64,000 nt of DNA from Chitinibacter bivalviorum (GTDB lineage Bacteria; Pseudomonadota; Gammaproteobacteria; Burkholderiales; Chitinibacteraceae), in contig NZ_CP058627.1 in assembly GCF_013403565.1 (NCBI RefSeq), positions 1,240,001-1,304,000 on the forward strand, in the 5' to 3' direction. Position 1 is the stretch's first letter. Every line of letters starts with the position of its first letter. Below, one piece after another: positions 26,710 to 35,138 of the stretch. The position numbers and the translations under genes are program-made. The notes under the pieces are model-generated. The model searched no databases and was not told the origin of the DNA. It was given only the letters and a program-made list of their open reading frames with translations.

Positions 26710-29151
26710 ATGACCGCACCTACTCCCTGTTTCCATTGCGCTAGCGACTGTCCAGACCCCATCGAATTCACGATACGCTATCGTGAGCATGATCAACCTG
26801 CGTGCTGCGCAGGATGCAAGGCAGTGGCCGACACTATTTTGGCCAGCGGCCTCGCCAGTTATTACGACCAAAGAACAGAAAGCGCTAGCCGCACCGAACC
26901 GCTACCTGCTGAAATTCGTGAGCAATTGCAGCTTTATGACGATTTTCAATTGCAATCTAGCTTCGTGCAGCAAGTATCAGACAATATCCGAGAAGCAGCT
27001 CTCATCCTTGAAGGGATTAGCTGCGCAGCGTGTATTTGGCTGAATGAACAACACCTTAGCAAATTACCCGGCGTTCTATCCGTCTCCATCAATTACAGCA
27101 CGCACCGCGCTAGAGTTCGGTGGGACGATCAGCAAGTAAAACTATCGAGCATTTTGCAGCACATTGCCGCGATCGGTTATCGCGCACACCCATATGATCA
27201 TGAGCGCAATGAAGCTCAATGGGAAAAACAGCGTAAATCGGCCTTGTTGCGCTTATGGGTTGCTGGATTATCCATGATGCAGGTGATGATGTTTGTCATC
27301 CCCATTTACATGGCGCCCACTGGTGAAATTGAAGATAACTGGCTCACCATGATGCACTGGGGTAGCGCCTTACTGACACTTCCAGTTGTGCTGTATTCAT
27401 GCTGGCCGTTTTATGTGAATAGCTGGCGCGAGCTTCGGCATGGCCGAGCGGGCATGGATTTACCCGTGAGCATTGGGGTGGTTGCGGCTTTTATAGCCAG
27501 CCTATATTCATTGATTACCGCTCACGGAGAAATCTATTTCGATTCCGTATCCATGTTTGTGTTCTTGCTACTGGGCGGGCGATATTTAGAATTACAAGCA
27601 CGCCGCCGCGCTGGCGCAGCGGCAGAAATGCTGGTCAAACTCGTACCTGCCTTTGCGCACAGGTTAAGTCACGACCATAGCCTGCATGAAACACCTGTTC
27701 ATCGCTTAAAAGCGGGCGATCTCATTGTCAGTAAAGCGGGAGAAACAATCCCCGTTGATGGGGTCGTGCTCGATGGTCGCAGTGAAGTCAATGAGGCCAT
27801 GTTAAGCGGAGAAAGCCGCCCAATCATCAAAGAATCCGGCTCAAGCGTAGTTGCAGGCAGTTTGAATCTGATCTCAGCTCTAACCATCGAAGTTAAATCG
27901 ACGGGAAACAATACTCGCCTTGGCAGTATGGTGCGACTTCTCGATCAATCATTACAAGAAAAACCCTATCTTGCCCAATTAGCCGATCGCGTCGCTGGCT
28001 GGTTTATTTTTGCCTTACTACTAATTGCATCAGCGTGTTTTTTATACTGGTATCGACACGATCCAATTCATGCATTGCCACACACCGTCGCCGTGCTGGT
28101 CATCTCATGTCCATGTGCGCTTTCATTAGCAACCCCAGCGGCACTGACTGCAGCGACAGGGCATTTGGCACAAATTGGTCTTTTACTGACTCGCGGCAAC
28201 AGCCTAGAAAACCTTGCGCGCGTCACAGATATTGTTTTTGACAAAACAGGTACCTTAACATTTGGCGAGCCGCGCTTAAGTCAAACCATAGCACTTGCAA
28301 TGTTTGCCGATGAGGCCCTACCGATTGCAATCGCACTAGAAAACCGTTCCGAACATCCGATCGCGAAAGCCTTTCAAATGGACGGAAAAAGCAATGAGTT
28401 AATCGTTACGGACTTTTGCAATTACCCTGGCGGCGGTATCTACGGCAAAATTAATGGTGAAGATTACTGGCTGGGTTCAAGTAACTTCATAAGTAAGACA
28501 CTAGGTCATCAAGAATTTGAACGAACAAAAGCGCACGAATCAGAAGGCACCATCATTTACTTGGCCGACAAAAATTCAATGCTCGCCGCATTTGTACTAG
28601 CAGATCAAATCCGGCCCGAAGCTAAAGCCGTCATAGACTACCTCAAGACTCAGCACTACCAATTGCACTTACTTTCTGGGGATCAACTCCCTATTGCCAA
28701 TTTGGTTGGCGAGCAGCTTGGGATCCAGAACATTCGCGCAGCTGCCACTCCCGAAACCAAGGTCGCCTACATTAAAGCCCTGCAAGCCAAGGGACATCGC
28801 GTTTTGATGTTAGGTGACGGGGTAAACGATGCACCAGTGCTTGCGATGGCCAATGTATCGATCGCCATGGGTGAAGGTGTTGATATTGCCCAAGCCGCAG
28901 GCGATATGATTTTGCTGAATAGCCAACTTGAAACCTTACCCAAAGCACTATTACTTGCGAAAAAATGCCGCAAAATCATACGCCAAAACTTAATTTGGGC
29001 ACTTGCATACAATTTAGCAGCGCTACCCATCGCGGTTGCAGGGCTTGTTACACCTTGGTTAGCAAGCCTTGGCATGGCGCTTAGTTCTTTGCTGGTTGTA
29101 TTGAATGCACTCAGGCTGCTAGCTCCCGATCAATTGAAAAAAGCTAAATAA
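26710..29151 (+). CDS. ccoI: Cu(I)-translocating P-type ATPase CcoI/FixI for cbb3 oxidase assembly
   Basis: The 813-residue P1B ATPase delivers copper for the CuB centre of cbb3 oxidase. The N-terminal cysteine-rich region (CFHCASDC, ACCAGCK) and one HMA domain (GISCAACIWLN, near residues 101-111) are typical of FixI. The membrane metal site is SCPCALSLATPAAL, the phosphorylation site is FDKTGTLTFGEP, and the hinge is GDGVNDAPVLAMANVSIAMG. It differs from the CopA at 41.3 kb in these features. It starts the cco cluster and is followed 4 bases later by ccoS. Confidence 0.93.
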   Translation: MTAPTPCFHCASDCPDPIEFTIRYREHDQPACCAGCKAVADTILASGLASYYDQRTESASRTEPLPAEIREQLQLYDDFQLQSSFVQQVSDNIREAALILEGISCAACIWLNEQHLSKLPGVLSVSINYSTHRARVRWDDQQVKLSSILQHIAAIGYRAHPYDHERNEAQWEKQRKSALLRLWVAGLSMMQVMMFVIPIYMAPTGEIEDNWLTMMHWGSALLTLPVVLYSCWPFYVNSWRELRHGRAGMDLPVSIGVVAAFIASLYSLITAHGEIYFDSVSMFVFLLLGGRYLELQARRRAGAAAEMLVKLVPAFAHRLSHDHSLHETPVHRLKAGDLIVSKAGETIPVDGVVLDGRSEVNEAMLSGESRPIIKESGSSVVAGSLNLISALTIEVKSTGNNTRLGSMVRLLDQSLQEKPYLAQLADRVAGWFIFALLLIASACFLYWYRHDPIHALPHTVAVLVISCPCALSLATPAALTAATGHLAQIGLLLTRGNSLENLARVTDIVFDKTGTLTFGEPRLSQTIALAMFADEALPIAIALENRSEHPIAKAFQMDGKSNELIVTDFCNYPGGGIYGKINGEDYWLGSSNFISKTLGHQEFERTKAHESEGTIIYLADKNSMLAAFVLADQIRPEAKAVIDYLKTQHYQLHLLSGDQLPIANLVGEQLGIQNIRAAATPETKVAYIKALQAKGHRVLMLGDGVNDAPVLAMANVSIAMGEGVDIAQAAGDMILLNSQLETLPKALLLAKKCRKIIRQNLIWALAYNLAALPIAVAGLVTPWLASLGMALSSLLVVLNALRLLAPDQLKKAK

Positions 29152-29155
29152 TTCA

Positions 29156-29350
29156 ATGGAAAGTCTTTATTTATTAATTCCATTATCGCTCTTAATTGCA
29201 CTTGGAATTGGTTTGATATTTTGGTGGTTTATCCGCAGTGGGCAAACCGATGACCTAGAGGGACCCAGCTGGAGAATTCTTCAGGACGACGATACAACGA
29301 TAGAATCAACCACGCCAGGACGCACACCACAGAAAAAAAACCCTGACTGA
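29156..29350 (+). CDS. ccoS: cbb3-type cytochrome oxidase assembly protein CcoS
   Basis: This 64-residue protein has one N-terminal membrane helix (about 5-26, LYLLIPLSLLIALGIGLIFW) and the short soluble tail GQTDDLEGPSWRILQDDD typical of CcoS. CcoS is needed for heme and copper insertion into CcoN. It starts 4 bases after ccoI. The tail's D-D-L-E-G-P motif is a good family marker. Confidence 0.9.
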   Translation: MESLYLLIPLSLLIALGIGLIFWWFIRSGQTDDLEGPSWRILQDDDTTIESTTPGRTPQKKNPD

Positions 29351-29395
29351 CGCCACACAACAAGGTAAAATCGGGAAGATTGCCATTGGATTTGC

Positions 29396-29437
29396 TTGAT
29401 GTTGATCAACATTGAGTGCAGCAAGTCTGCGTATAGT
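29396..29437 (+). promoter_or_regulatory. FNR-dependent class II promoter upstream of ccoN
   Basis: TTGAT-GTTG-ATCAA (29396-29409) is a perfect FNR/ANR consensus site. A -10 TATAGT lies at 29432-29437, giving a predicted start near 29444. The box centre is then at about -41.5, the standard class II activating position. It predicts activation when oxygen falls. The next feature downstream is not a gene but a terminator-like hairpin, before ccoN. Confidence 0.85.
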
Positions 29438-29443
29438 CCAGTA

Positions 29444-29535
29444 GGCACTTTTGTACCTGGATTGGGGATGCTCTCACCCTAATCCAATAACCGCAGATGA
29501 ACTAAGCACTTAGTTTAAATGCGGCTATTTTTTTG
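29444..29535 (+). ncRNA. Candidate FNR-activated small RNA or attenuated leader of ccoN
   Basis: The predicted transcript from the FNR promoter runs about 92 bases. It holds a 10-bp hairpin (29458-29486: TGGATTGGGG / CACCCTAATCCA pairing, 9-base loop). A second hairpin with a T7 run follows at once. No ORF is visible. The layout of activated promoter, short structured RNA and intrinsic terminator is that of a bacterial sRNA such as FNR-dependent FnrS or AniS, although I see no sequence match to them. It could equally be a leader that attenuates ccoN transcription. Confidence 0.5.
29487..29535 (+). terminator. Intrinsic terminator between the FNR promoter and ccoN
   Basis: Stem ATA-CCGCA pairs with TGCGG-TAT and an inner AACTAA pairs with TTAGTT around a GCAC loop. 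A T7 run follows (29528-29534). It starts about 43 bases after the predicted FNR-dependent start and ends 60 bases before ccoN. Confidence 0.8.
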
Positions 29536-29595
29536 TTTTTCAATCTTTATTTTAATTTTAATTCCAAGCAGTTGGAGATCAATCGGAGCGCTGTA

Positions 29596-31017
29596 ATGGA
29601 AAACCAAGCCACATACAATTACAAAGTGGTGCGGCAATTTGCCATCATGACGGTCGTCTGGGGCATTGTCGGCATGCTGGTTGGCGTAATTTGCGCCGCC
29701 CAGATGTTCTGGCCAGAACTAAATATCGGGCCATACTTTCACTTTGGACGCCTTCGTCCATTGCACACTAATGCAGTTATTTTTGCTTTTGGTGGCTGTG
29801 GATTATTTGCGACCTCGTACTACGTCGTTCAACGTACCTGTAACGTACGCCTGTTCTGCGACAAATTAGCCGCTTTCACCTTCTGGGGTTGGCAGACAGT
29901 TATTTTGCTAGCTGCAATTACCTTGCCACTGGGGTATACCAGCGGCAAAGAATATGCAGAGTTGGAATGGCCAATTGATCTGCTGATCACCGTTGTATGG
30001 GTAGCGTACGCCGTTGTCTTCTTCGGTACCTTGGCAAAACGCAAAGTTAAGCACATCTATGTGGCCAACTGGTTCTACGGCGCCTTCATCCTTGCTGTTG
30101 CATTACTGCACTTGGTAAACAGTGCCGCCATGCCTGTTACAGCGATGAAATCGTACTCTGCCTATGCAGGTGCAGTAGATGCAATGGTTCAATGGTGGTA
30201 CGGCCACAATGCGGTAGGTTTCTTCTTGACCGCAGGGTTCTTGGGCATGATGTACTACTTCGTTCCTAAGCAAGCAGGTCGCCCTGTGTATTCATACCGC
30301 CTGTCTGTGGTTCACTTCTGGGCATTGATTTTCACCTATATGTGGGCCGGCCCTCACCACTTGCACTACACAGCACTTCCCGATTGGACGCAATCTCTGG
30401 GCATGGTGTTCTCTTTGATTCTGCTAGCACCTAGCTGGGGCGGCATGATTAACGGCATTATGACCTTGTCTGGCGCATGGCATAAACTGCGCACAGATCC
30501 AATCTTGAAGTTCTTGGTTACCGCCCTCTCCTTCTACGGTATGTCTACGTTTGAAGGCCCAATGATGGCGATTAAATCTGTCAATGCACTGAGCCACTAC
30601 ACTGACTGGACTGTAGGTCACGTTCATTCTGGTGCTTTGGGTTGGGTTGCGATGATCACCATCGGTGCAATCTATTACCTCATCCCACGTCTGTTTGGTC
30701 GCGAACAAATGTGGTCGGTAAAATTGATCGAAGTGCACTTCTGGATTGCAACATTGGGGGTAGTACTTTACATCTCATCAATGTGGATTTCTGGTGTAAC
30801 TCAAGGCCTGATGTGGCGCGCAATCAATACTGACGGCACATTAACTTACGCCTTCATTGATGCCGTTAAAGCGTCTTATCCGTACTACTTCATCCGCTTC
30901 TTGGGCGGCTTGATGTACCTACTTGGCATGTGCCTGATGCTTTACAACGTACTGCGTACTGTATTTGACGGCAAAGCCGTTGATGCAAAAATCCCAGCCG
31001 TTGCCGCACACGCCTGA
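29596..31017 (+). CDS. ccoN: cbb3-type cytochrome c oxidase subunit I (CcoN)
   Basis: This catalytic subunit of 473 residues carries heme b and the heme b3-CuB centre that reduces O2 with high affinity. It has about twelve membrane segments. The low-spin heme ligand is in [17 protein letters not shown], and the CuB/heme b3 histidines are in [23 protein letters not shown] and [13 protein letters not shown] start at ATG 29596; an upstream in-frame ATG at 29533 lies in AT-rich leader sequence and gives unfamiliar residues. It heads the ccoNOQP genes. Confidence 0.96.
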   Translation: MENQATYNYKVVRQFAIMTVVWGIVGMLVGVICAAQMFWPELNIGPYFHFGRLRPLHTNAVIFAFGGCGLFATSYYVVQRTCNVRLFCDKLAAFTFWGWQTVILLAAITLPLGYTSGKEYAELEWPIDLLITVVWVAYAVVFFGTLAKRKVKHIYVANWFYGAFILAVALLHLVNSAAMPVTAMKSYSAYAGAVDAMVQWWYGHNAVGFFLTAGFLGMMYYFVPKQAGRPVYSYRLSVVHFWALIFTYMWAGPHHLHYTALPDWTQSLGMVFSLILLAPSWGGMINGIMTLSGAWHKLRTDPILKFLVTALSFYGMSTFEGPMMAIKSVNALSHYTDWTVGHVHSGALGWVAMITIGAIYYLIPRLFGREQMWSVKLIEVHFWIATLGVVLYISSMWISGVTQGLMWRAINTDGTLTYAFIDAVKASYPYYFIRFLGGLMYLLGMCLMLYNVLRTVFDGKAVDAKIPAVAAHA

Positions 31018-31037
31018 TTACGGAAGGACGAATAATA

Positions 31038-31652
31038 ATGAATAAGATTCAAAAATTGATTGAGGAAAACGTAGTGGCCCTCATCATCCTCACGCTCCTG
31101 ACAGTGAGCGTGGCGATGTTTGTCGAAATTTTGCCACTGATGTTTAGTAAATCCGTGACCCAACCCATCGCAGGCGTAAAGCCATACAGCGCACTGCGCT
31201 TGGAAGGTCGTGACATTTACATTCGTGAAGGCTGCTACAACTGTCACTCACAAATGATCCGTCCTTTCCGTTCAGAAACTGAACGCTATGGCCACTACTC
31301 AGTTGCGGGTGAATCAGTGTACGACCACCCATTCCAGTGGGGCTCAAAACGTACAGGCCCTGATCTGGCACGTGTTGGCGAGCGCTACTCTGACGAATGG
31401 CATCGCGCCCACCTGATGAATCCACGTGACGTGGTGCCAGAATCAAACATGCCTGCTTTTGCTTGGTTAGCCGTGAACAAAATTGATTCAACGGTTACAC
31501 CGAAGAAAATGGAAGCACTGCGTAAACTGGGCGTTCCATACACGAACGAAGACATTGCCAACGCCAGCAAAGAAGTTGAAGGTAAAACCGAGATGGAAGC
31601 GGTTATTGCCTATCTTCAGGGCTTGGGTCTTGCATTGAAAAATAAAAGGTAA
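31038..31652 (+). CDS. ccoO: cbb3-type cytochrome c oxidase subunit II (CcoO), monoheme
   Basis: The 204-residue subunit has one N-terminal membrane helix (about 12-34) and a periplasmic heme c domain. The heme site is [14 protein letters not shown] (C66, C69, H70), and the axial Met is probably in SNMPAF. It passes electrons from CcoP to CcoN. It starts 20 bases after ccoN and ends 5 bases before ccoQ. Confidence 0.96.
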   Translation: MNKIQKLIEENVVALIILTLLTVSVAMFVEILPLMFSKSVTQPIAGVKPYSALRLEGRDIYIREGCYNCHSQMIRPFRSETERYGHYSVAGESVYDHPFQWGSKRTGPDLARVGERYSDEWHRAHLMNPRDVVPESNMPAFAWLAVNKIDSTVTPKKMEALRKLGVPYTNEDIANASKEVEGKTEMEAVIAYLQGLGLALKNKR

Positions 31653-31657
31653 GCACG

Positions 31658-31825
31658 ATGGATTTGCAGAACGACGTTCGTATCATAGTGACTGTATTGG
31701 GCTTTATTTTGTTTGTCGGCATTTGCTTTTGGGCCTACAGCAAATCAAGCAAGCAGCGCTTTGATGAAGCTGCGCAACAGCCGTTCCTCGACGACGACTT
31801 GCCGTCGTCGGGTAAGCAATCCTAA
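31658..31825 (+). CDS. ccoQ: cbb3-type oxidase small subunit CcoQ
   Basis: This 55-residue protein begins MDLQNDVRIIVTVLGFILFV. It has one membrane helix followed by an acidic tail (FLDDDLPSSGKQS). Position between ccoO and ccoP, size and layout match CcoQ/FixQ, which stabilises the complex. It starts 5 bases after the ccoO stop and ends 21 bases before ccoP. It is easy to miss because of its length. Confidence 0.9.
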   Translation: MDLQNDVRIIVTVLGFILFVGICFWAYSKSSKQRFDEAAQQPFLDDDLPSSGKQS

Positions 31826-31846
31826 TCGGCTAACGGAGAAAAGAGA

Positions 31847-32758
31847 ATGACAGACTTTACGAGTGGTTTTTGGGGTCCGTTTATTGCCACAGTGGTAATT
31901 CTCGGCATTGTGTTTGTCTCTTATCTGCTTATCACGCAGATGAAAGTCAAACTCAAAAAAGGCGAGAAAGCTGAAGTTACTGGCCACAAATGGGATGGCG
32001 ACTTGGAAGAGTATAACAATCCGCTACCAGGCTGGTGGGTTGGTATGTTTGTGCTGACCATTGTTTTTGCCATTGCTTACCTGTGGCTTTACCCTGGCTT
32101 GGTCGTTTTTGGTAATGCAAAAGGCTGGTCACAACAAGGTCAGCACCAAGAAGAAGTTGCAAAAGCCGATGCTAAATACCAAGCCCTGTACGACAAATAT
32201 CTGGCCATGCCTATCCCTGCCGTAGCTCAAAACAAAGAAGCAAACGACATGGGTAAACGCCTGTTTCAGACTTATTGCGTTCAGTGTCACGGTGCGGATG
32301 CTCGCGGCGCGAAAGGTTTTCCAAACTTGACCGACAATGATTGGCTCTACGGTGGAAAACCTGAAAAAATCGAAGAAACAATTACTAAAGGGCGTCACGG
32401 TCAGATGCCTGCATTTGGTGCTGTTTTCGGCGAAGAAAAAGTTCGCGACGTAGCAAACTATGTGCTGAAAATTTCTGGCAACCCAGCATTTAACGATGTT
32501 CGTGCTGAACGTGGCGCTGAAACATTCAAACAAGTTTGTGTGGCATGTCACGGAGCAGAAGGCAAAGGGAACCAAGATATTGGCGCACCTAACCTGACAG
32601 ACAAAACTTGGTTGTACGGTGGCTCAGAAGCTACCATCGTTGAGACCGTAACAAATGGCCGCAACAATGTCATGCCAGCCTGGAAAGAATTCCTAGGTGA
32701 TGGCAAAGTACACTTGCTGTCTGCCTATGTTTACAGCCTGAGCCAAAACCAGAAGTAA
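31847..32758 (+). CDS. ccoP: cbb3-type cytochrome c oxidase subunit III (CcoP), diheme
   Basis: The 303-residue subunit accepts electrons from soluble cytochromes or the bc1 complex. It has two N-terminal membrane helices (about 8-30 and 62-86) and two cytochrome c domains with CVQCH (144-148) and CVACH (231-235). The WDGDLEEYNNPLPGWW segment between the helices is a strong CcoP signature. It is the last structural gene and is followed by a terminator. Confidence 0.96.
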   Translation: MTDFTSGFWGPFIATVVILGIVFVSYLLITQMKVKLKKGEKAEVTGHKWDGDLEEYNNPLPGWWVGMFVLTIVFAIAYLWLYPGLVVFGNAKGWSQQGQHQEEVAKADAKYQALYDKYLAMPIPAVAQNKEANDMGKRLFQTYCVQCHGADARGAKGFPNLTDNDWLYGGKPEKIEETITKGRHGQMPAFGAVFGEEKVRDVANYVLKISGNPAFNDVRAERGAETFKQVCVACHGAEGKGNQDIGAPNLTDKTWLYGGSEATIVETVTNGRNNVMPAWKEFLGDGKVHLLSAYVYSLSQNQK

Positions 32759-32777
32759 TACATACTAAGTAGTTCGC

Positions 32778-32809
32778 AAAATCGGGCAGCGTAAAAACTG
32801 CCCGATTTT
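32778..32809 (+). terminator. Terminator after ccoP
   Basis: AAAATCGGGCAG and CTGCCCGATTTT pair over 12 bp around an 8-base loop. It separates the structural genes ccoNOQP from ccoGH, so ccoGH needs a promoter or read-through. Confidence 0.85.
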
Positions 32810-32824
32810 CATATCAGAATCTTG

Positions 32825-32846
32825 ATTCAATAGAGTGCTATTGAAT
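32825..32846. promoter_or_regulatory. Perfect inverted repeat upstream of ccoG
   Basis: ATTCAATAG-AGTG-CTATTGAAT has 9-bp perfect arms, 24 bases before the ccoG ATG and just after the ccoP terminator. It could be an operator for ccoGH or an mRNA hairpin near the ribosome site. It is not an FNR consensus site. The binding protein is unknown. Confidence 0.4.
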
Positions 32847-32870
32847 GAATGTTTTGACCGGAGAATAAAC

Positions 32871-34316
32871 ATGAGCCAAAAGCTAAAAGACATCCCTGTC
32901 AATGTAGTCAACGTTAAAGACGATGGCGAACTCGAAGAAGTATTGCTGTATTCTGCGCATAAAAAAATCTACCCGCGATGGATTAATGGCTTCTGGAACA
33001 AATGGCGCATTTTTTTCGTTCTAGCGACTCAGCTTTTTTTCTACTGCATCCCTTGGATTCAAATCAATGGTCGTCAGGCCTTATTATTTGATTTGGTCGA
33101 ACGTAAGTTCTATATTTTTGGACTTATTTTCCTGCCACAAGATTTTATTTATCTCACCGCCCTACTCTTACTTAGCGCCTTTGGGCTGTTCGCCTGGACC
33201 ACAATTGGCGGCCGCTTATGGTGTGGCTACGCCTGCCCACAGACCGTATATACCGAAATTTTTCTATGGATGGAAAAATGGGTTGAAGGTGATCGCGCGG
33301 CACGCATCAAGCTCGATAACGGTCCTATCAGTGCACGAAAATTGCGCCTAAAAGCAACAAAACACGCACTTTGGATCGCTTTCGCACTTTGGACGGGGTT
33401 TACCTTCGTCGGCTATTTCACACCAATTCATGCATTATGGGCGGAGCTACTTGCCCTCACGATTACGAGCACTGAAGCCTTTTGGATATTGTTCTACGGT
33501 TTTGCAACCTATGGGAACGCGGGTTGGATGCGAGAGCAAGTCTGCAAATACATGTGTCCCTACGCGCGTTTTCAAAGCGCCATGTTTGATGCTGACACTC
33601 TGATTATCAGTTACGATAAAGAACGAGGTGAAAATCGGGGCACACGTAAAAAAGGTATAGACTACAAGTCGCAAGGTTTGGGCGACTGCATCGACTGCAC
33701 CATTTGCGTACAAGTCTGCCCCGTTGGTATCGATATTCGTGATGGCTTGCAATACGAATGCATCGGCTGTGCGGCCTGCATTGATGCTTGCGACGAAGTT
33801 ATGGATAAAATGCAATATCCACGTGGACTCATCCGCTACACCACGGAAAACGCACTGGAACACAAATACCCGGAAAAGGATATTCACAAACAATTACTGC
33901 GGCCACGAGTCATTATGTATGCGGTACTGCTCAGCGTAATTTTAGCGGTTACAGGGTATTCGCTCTTTCATCGTCAACCCGTTAAAGTAAATATTGAGCG
34001 TGATCGTGTCGCCTTAGTGCGTGAAGTCGAAGATGGCTGGCTTGAAAACACCTACCGAGTGCAAATTCAAAATGCCAGCGAAAAACGGCACACCTACGTC
34101 ATAAGCGCCGATGGTCTTGACGGCATGAAAGTCATCGCTGAAGGTAACGGTCAATTTACACTTGAACCAACCGCAACAAGCGATGTCTCAGTTCGCTTGC
34201 AAGTCGCTCCTGAAAAAGCCAAAGCGGGCAGTCATGAAATTCACTTAATCGTTAAATCTCTCGACGACGCTGCTATTGCAGTACGCGAGAAAGCTACATT
34301 TATTGGAAGAAATTAA
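32871..34316 (+). CDS. ccoG: Cytochrome c oxidase accessory protein CcoG (polyferredoxin)
   Basis: This 481-residue membrane protein reduces Cu(II) to Cu(I) for cbb3 assembly. It has N-terminal membrane helices, a WCGYACPQTVYTE motif (about 117-129) and a REQVCKYMCPYARFQ motif. Two 4Fe-4S motifs follow (Cys 273, 276, 279, 283 and 297, 300, 303, 307). A C-terminal Ig-like periplasmic domain closes it. The start is ATG 32871 with GGAG upstream; an earlier in-frame start at 32835 lies inside the inverted repeat. It overlaps ccoH by one base. Confidence 0.95.
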   Translation: MSQKLKDIPVNVVNVKDDGELEEVLLYSAHKKIYPRWINGFWNKWRIFFVLATQLFFYCIPWIQINGRQALLFDLVERKFYIFGLIFLPQDFIYLTALLLLSAFGLFAWTTIGGRLWCGYACPQTVYTEIFLWMEKWVEGDRAARIKLDNGPISARKLRLKATKHALWIAFALWTGFTFVGYFTPIHALWAELLALTITSTEAFWILFYGFATYGNAGWMREQVCKYMCPYARFQSAMFDADTLIISYDKERGENRGTRKKGIDYKSQGLGDCIDCTICVQVCPVGIDIRDGLQYECIGCAACIDACDEVMDKMQYPRGLIRYTTENALEHKYPEKDIHKQLLRPRVIMYAVLLSVILAVTGYSLFHRQPVKVNIERDRVALVREVEDGWLENTYRVQIQNASEKRHTYVISADGLDGMKVIAEGNGQFTLEPTATSDVSVRLQVAPEKAKAGSHEIHLIVKSLDDAAIAVREKATFIGRN

Positions 34317-34804
34317 TGGATGCAAAACCCTGGTACAAACACCCCCATGTTTGGCTTTTAATCACCTTCCCTGCGCTGGCCATCATTGGTGGCATTTACA
34401 TGGCTTACCTGGCTTATACCAATAAAGATGGTTTAGTCAGTGATAACTATTATAAAGATGGGCAAAAAATCAATGAACGAATCGCACTCGATCAAAAGAC
34501 GGCAGCGCAAGGCATCACAGCACAGCTACTGTTAGGAGATGATCAGCAGAGCATTCGGGTGATACTCAACCAAGCGGTTGAGGGCGAGTTGATTTTAAAA
34601 ATAGCGCATCCAACCCGAGATGGATTTGATCAAACCATTGAACTCGAGCCTCAGGCCCCAATGATGTTTGCGGGTAAAGCCGACCATGTTATCGCCGTAC
34701 AGCGCTGGCAAGTTGAGCTGGCTGACAAAAAAAATAACTGGCGGCTAGCCAAAGAATGGCAGGTATTACTCGGAGAGCCTTTATTAATGCAACCTTCAAA
34801 GTGA
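34316..34804 (+). CDS. ccoH: FixH/CcoH family protein
   Basis: The 162-residue protein has one N-terminal membrane helix (about 12-34) followed by DGLVSDNYYKDGQKINERI, the mark of FixH/CcoH. CcoH stabilises the cbb3 complex during assembly. It overlaps ccoG (TAATG) and ends the cco cluster before a strong terminator. The C-terminal periplasmic part is a beta-rich domain that varies between species. Confidence 0.88.
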   Translation: MDAKPWYKHPHVWLLITFPALAIIGGIYMAYLAYTNKDGLVSDNYYKDGQKINERIALDQKTAAQGITAQLLLGDDQQSIRVILNQAVEGELILKIAHPTRDGFDQTIELEPQAPMMFAGKADHVIAVQRWQVELADKKNNWRLAKEWQVLLGEPLLMQPSK

Positions 34805-34812
34805 TACCCAAT

Positions 34813-34841
34813 AAAAAACCCACATTCTATGTGGGTTTTTT
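34813..34841. terminator. Bidirectional terminator between ccoH and the YjfB-like gene
   Basis: AAAAAACCCACAT and ATGTGGGTTTTTT pair around a TCT loop. A and T runs on both sides allow it to serve both converging genes. Confidence 0.92.
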
Positions 34842-34851
34842 CTATTTCGTA

Positions 34852-35037
34852 TCAAGCTTTTACATCGATGTTTTGCCCTAAATTCGGCGGATTATTACTT
34901 GCGGACACTTGGGGCACACTATCAAGCAGAGTCAGCACACTTTGCTCTTGAATATCCATTGCTTTTCGTAGTACTAACAAAGGCGCAATTTCCTTCGCCC
35001 CGGCGCCACTTGCGGCACTTACCAAACTTGCATCCAT
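34852..35037 (-). CDS. YjfB-like putative motility protein
   Basis: The 61-residue protein ends in NPPNLGQNIDVKA, the mark of the small YjfB family (PF14070), with an Ala/Gly-rich N-terminus and the central LRKAMDIQEQSVLTLLDS. The family is linked to motility by annotation, with no proven mechanism. The start is ATG 35037, since AGGAGG lies 6 bases upstream; a GTG at 35043 overlaps that ribosome site. No flagellar genes are in the window. Confidence 0.8.
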   Translation of the reverse strand: MDASLVSAASGAGAKEIAPLLVLRKAMDIQEQSVLTLLDSVPQVSASNNPPNLGQNIDVKA

Positions 35038-35138
35038 ACTCACCTCCTACAACTTCTGTGATTCTACTCCAACTACCAGATTAGCCCGATGCGTGATTAA
35101 TGCAGGCCACAAATTGAGCCAGATGTTAAAATATCGAC

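Noticed and set aside
32825..32846. Second FNR site in front of ccoG
   Set aside because: It contains TTGAT nearby but not the TTGAT-N4-ATCAA form; the repeat is ATTCAATAG/CTATTGAAT.
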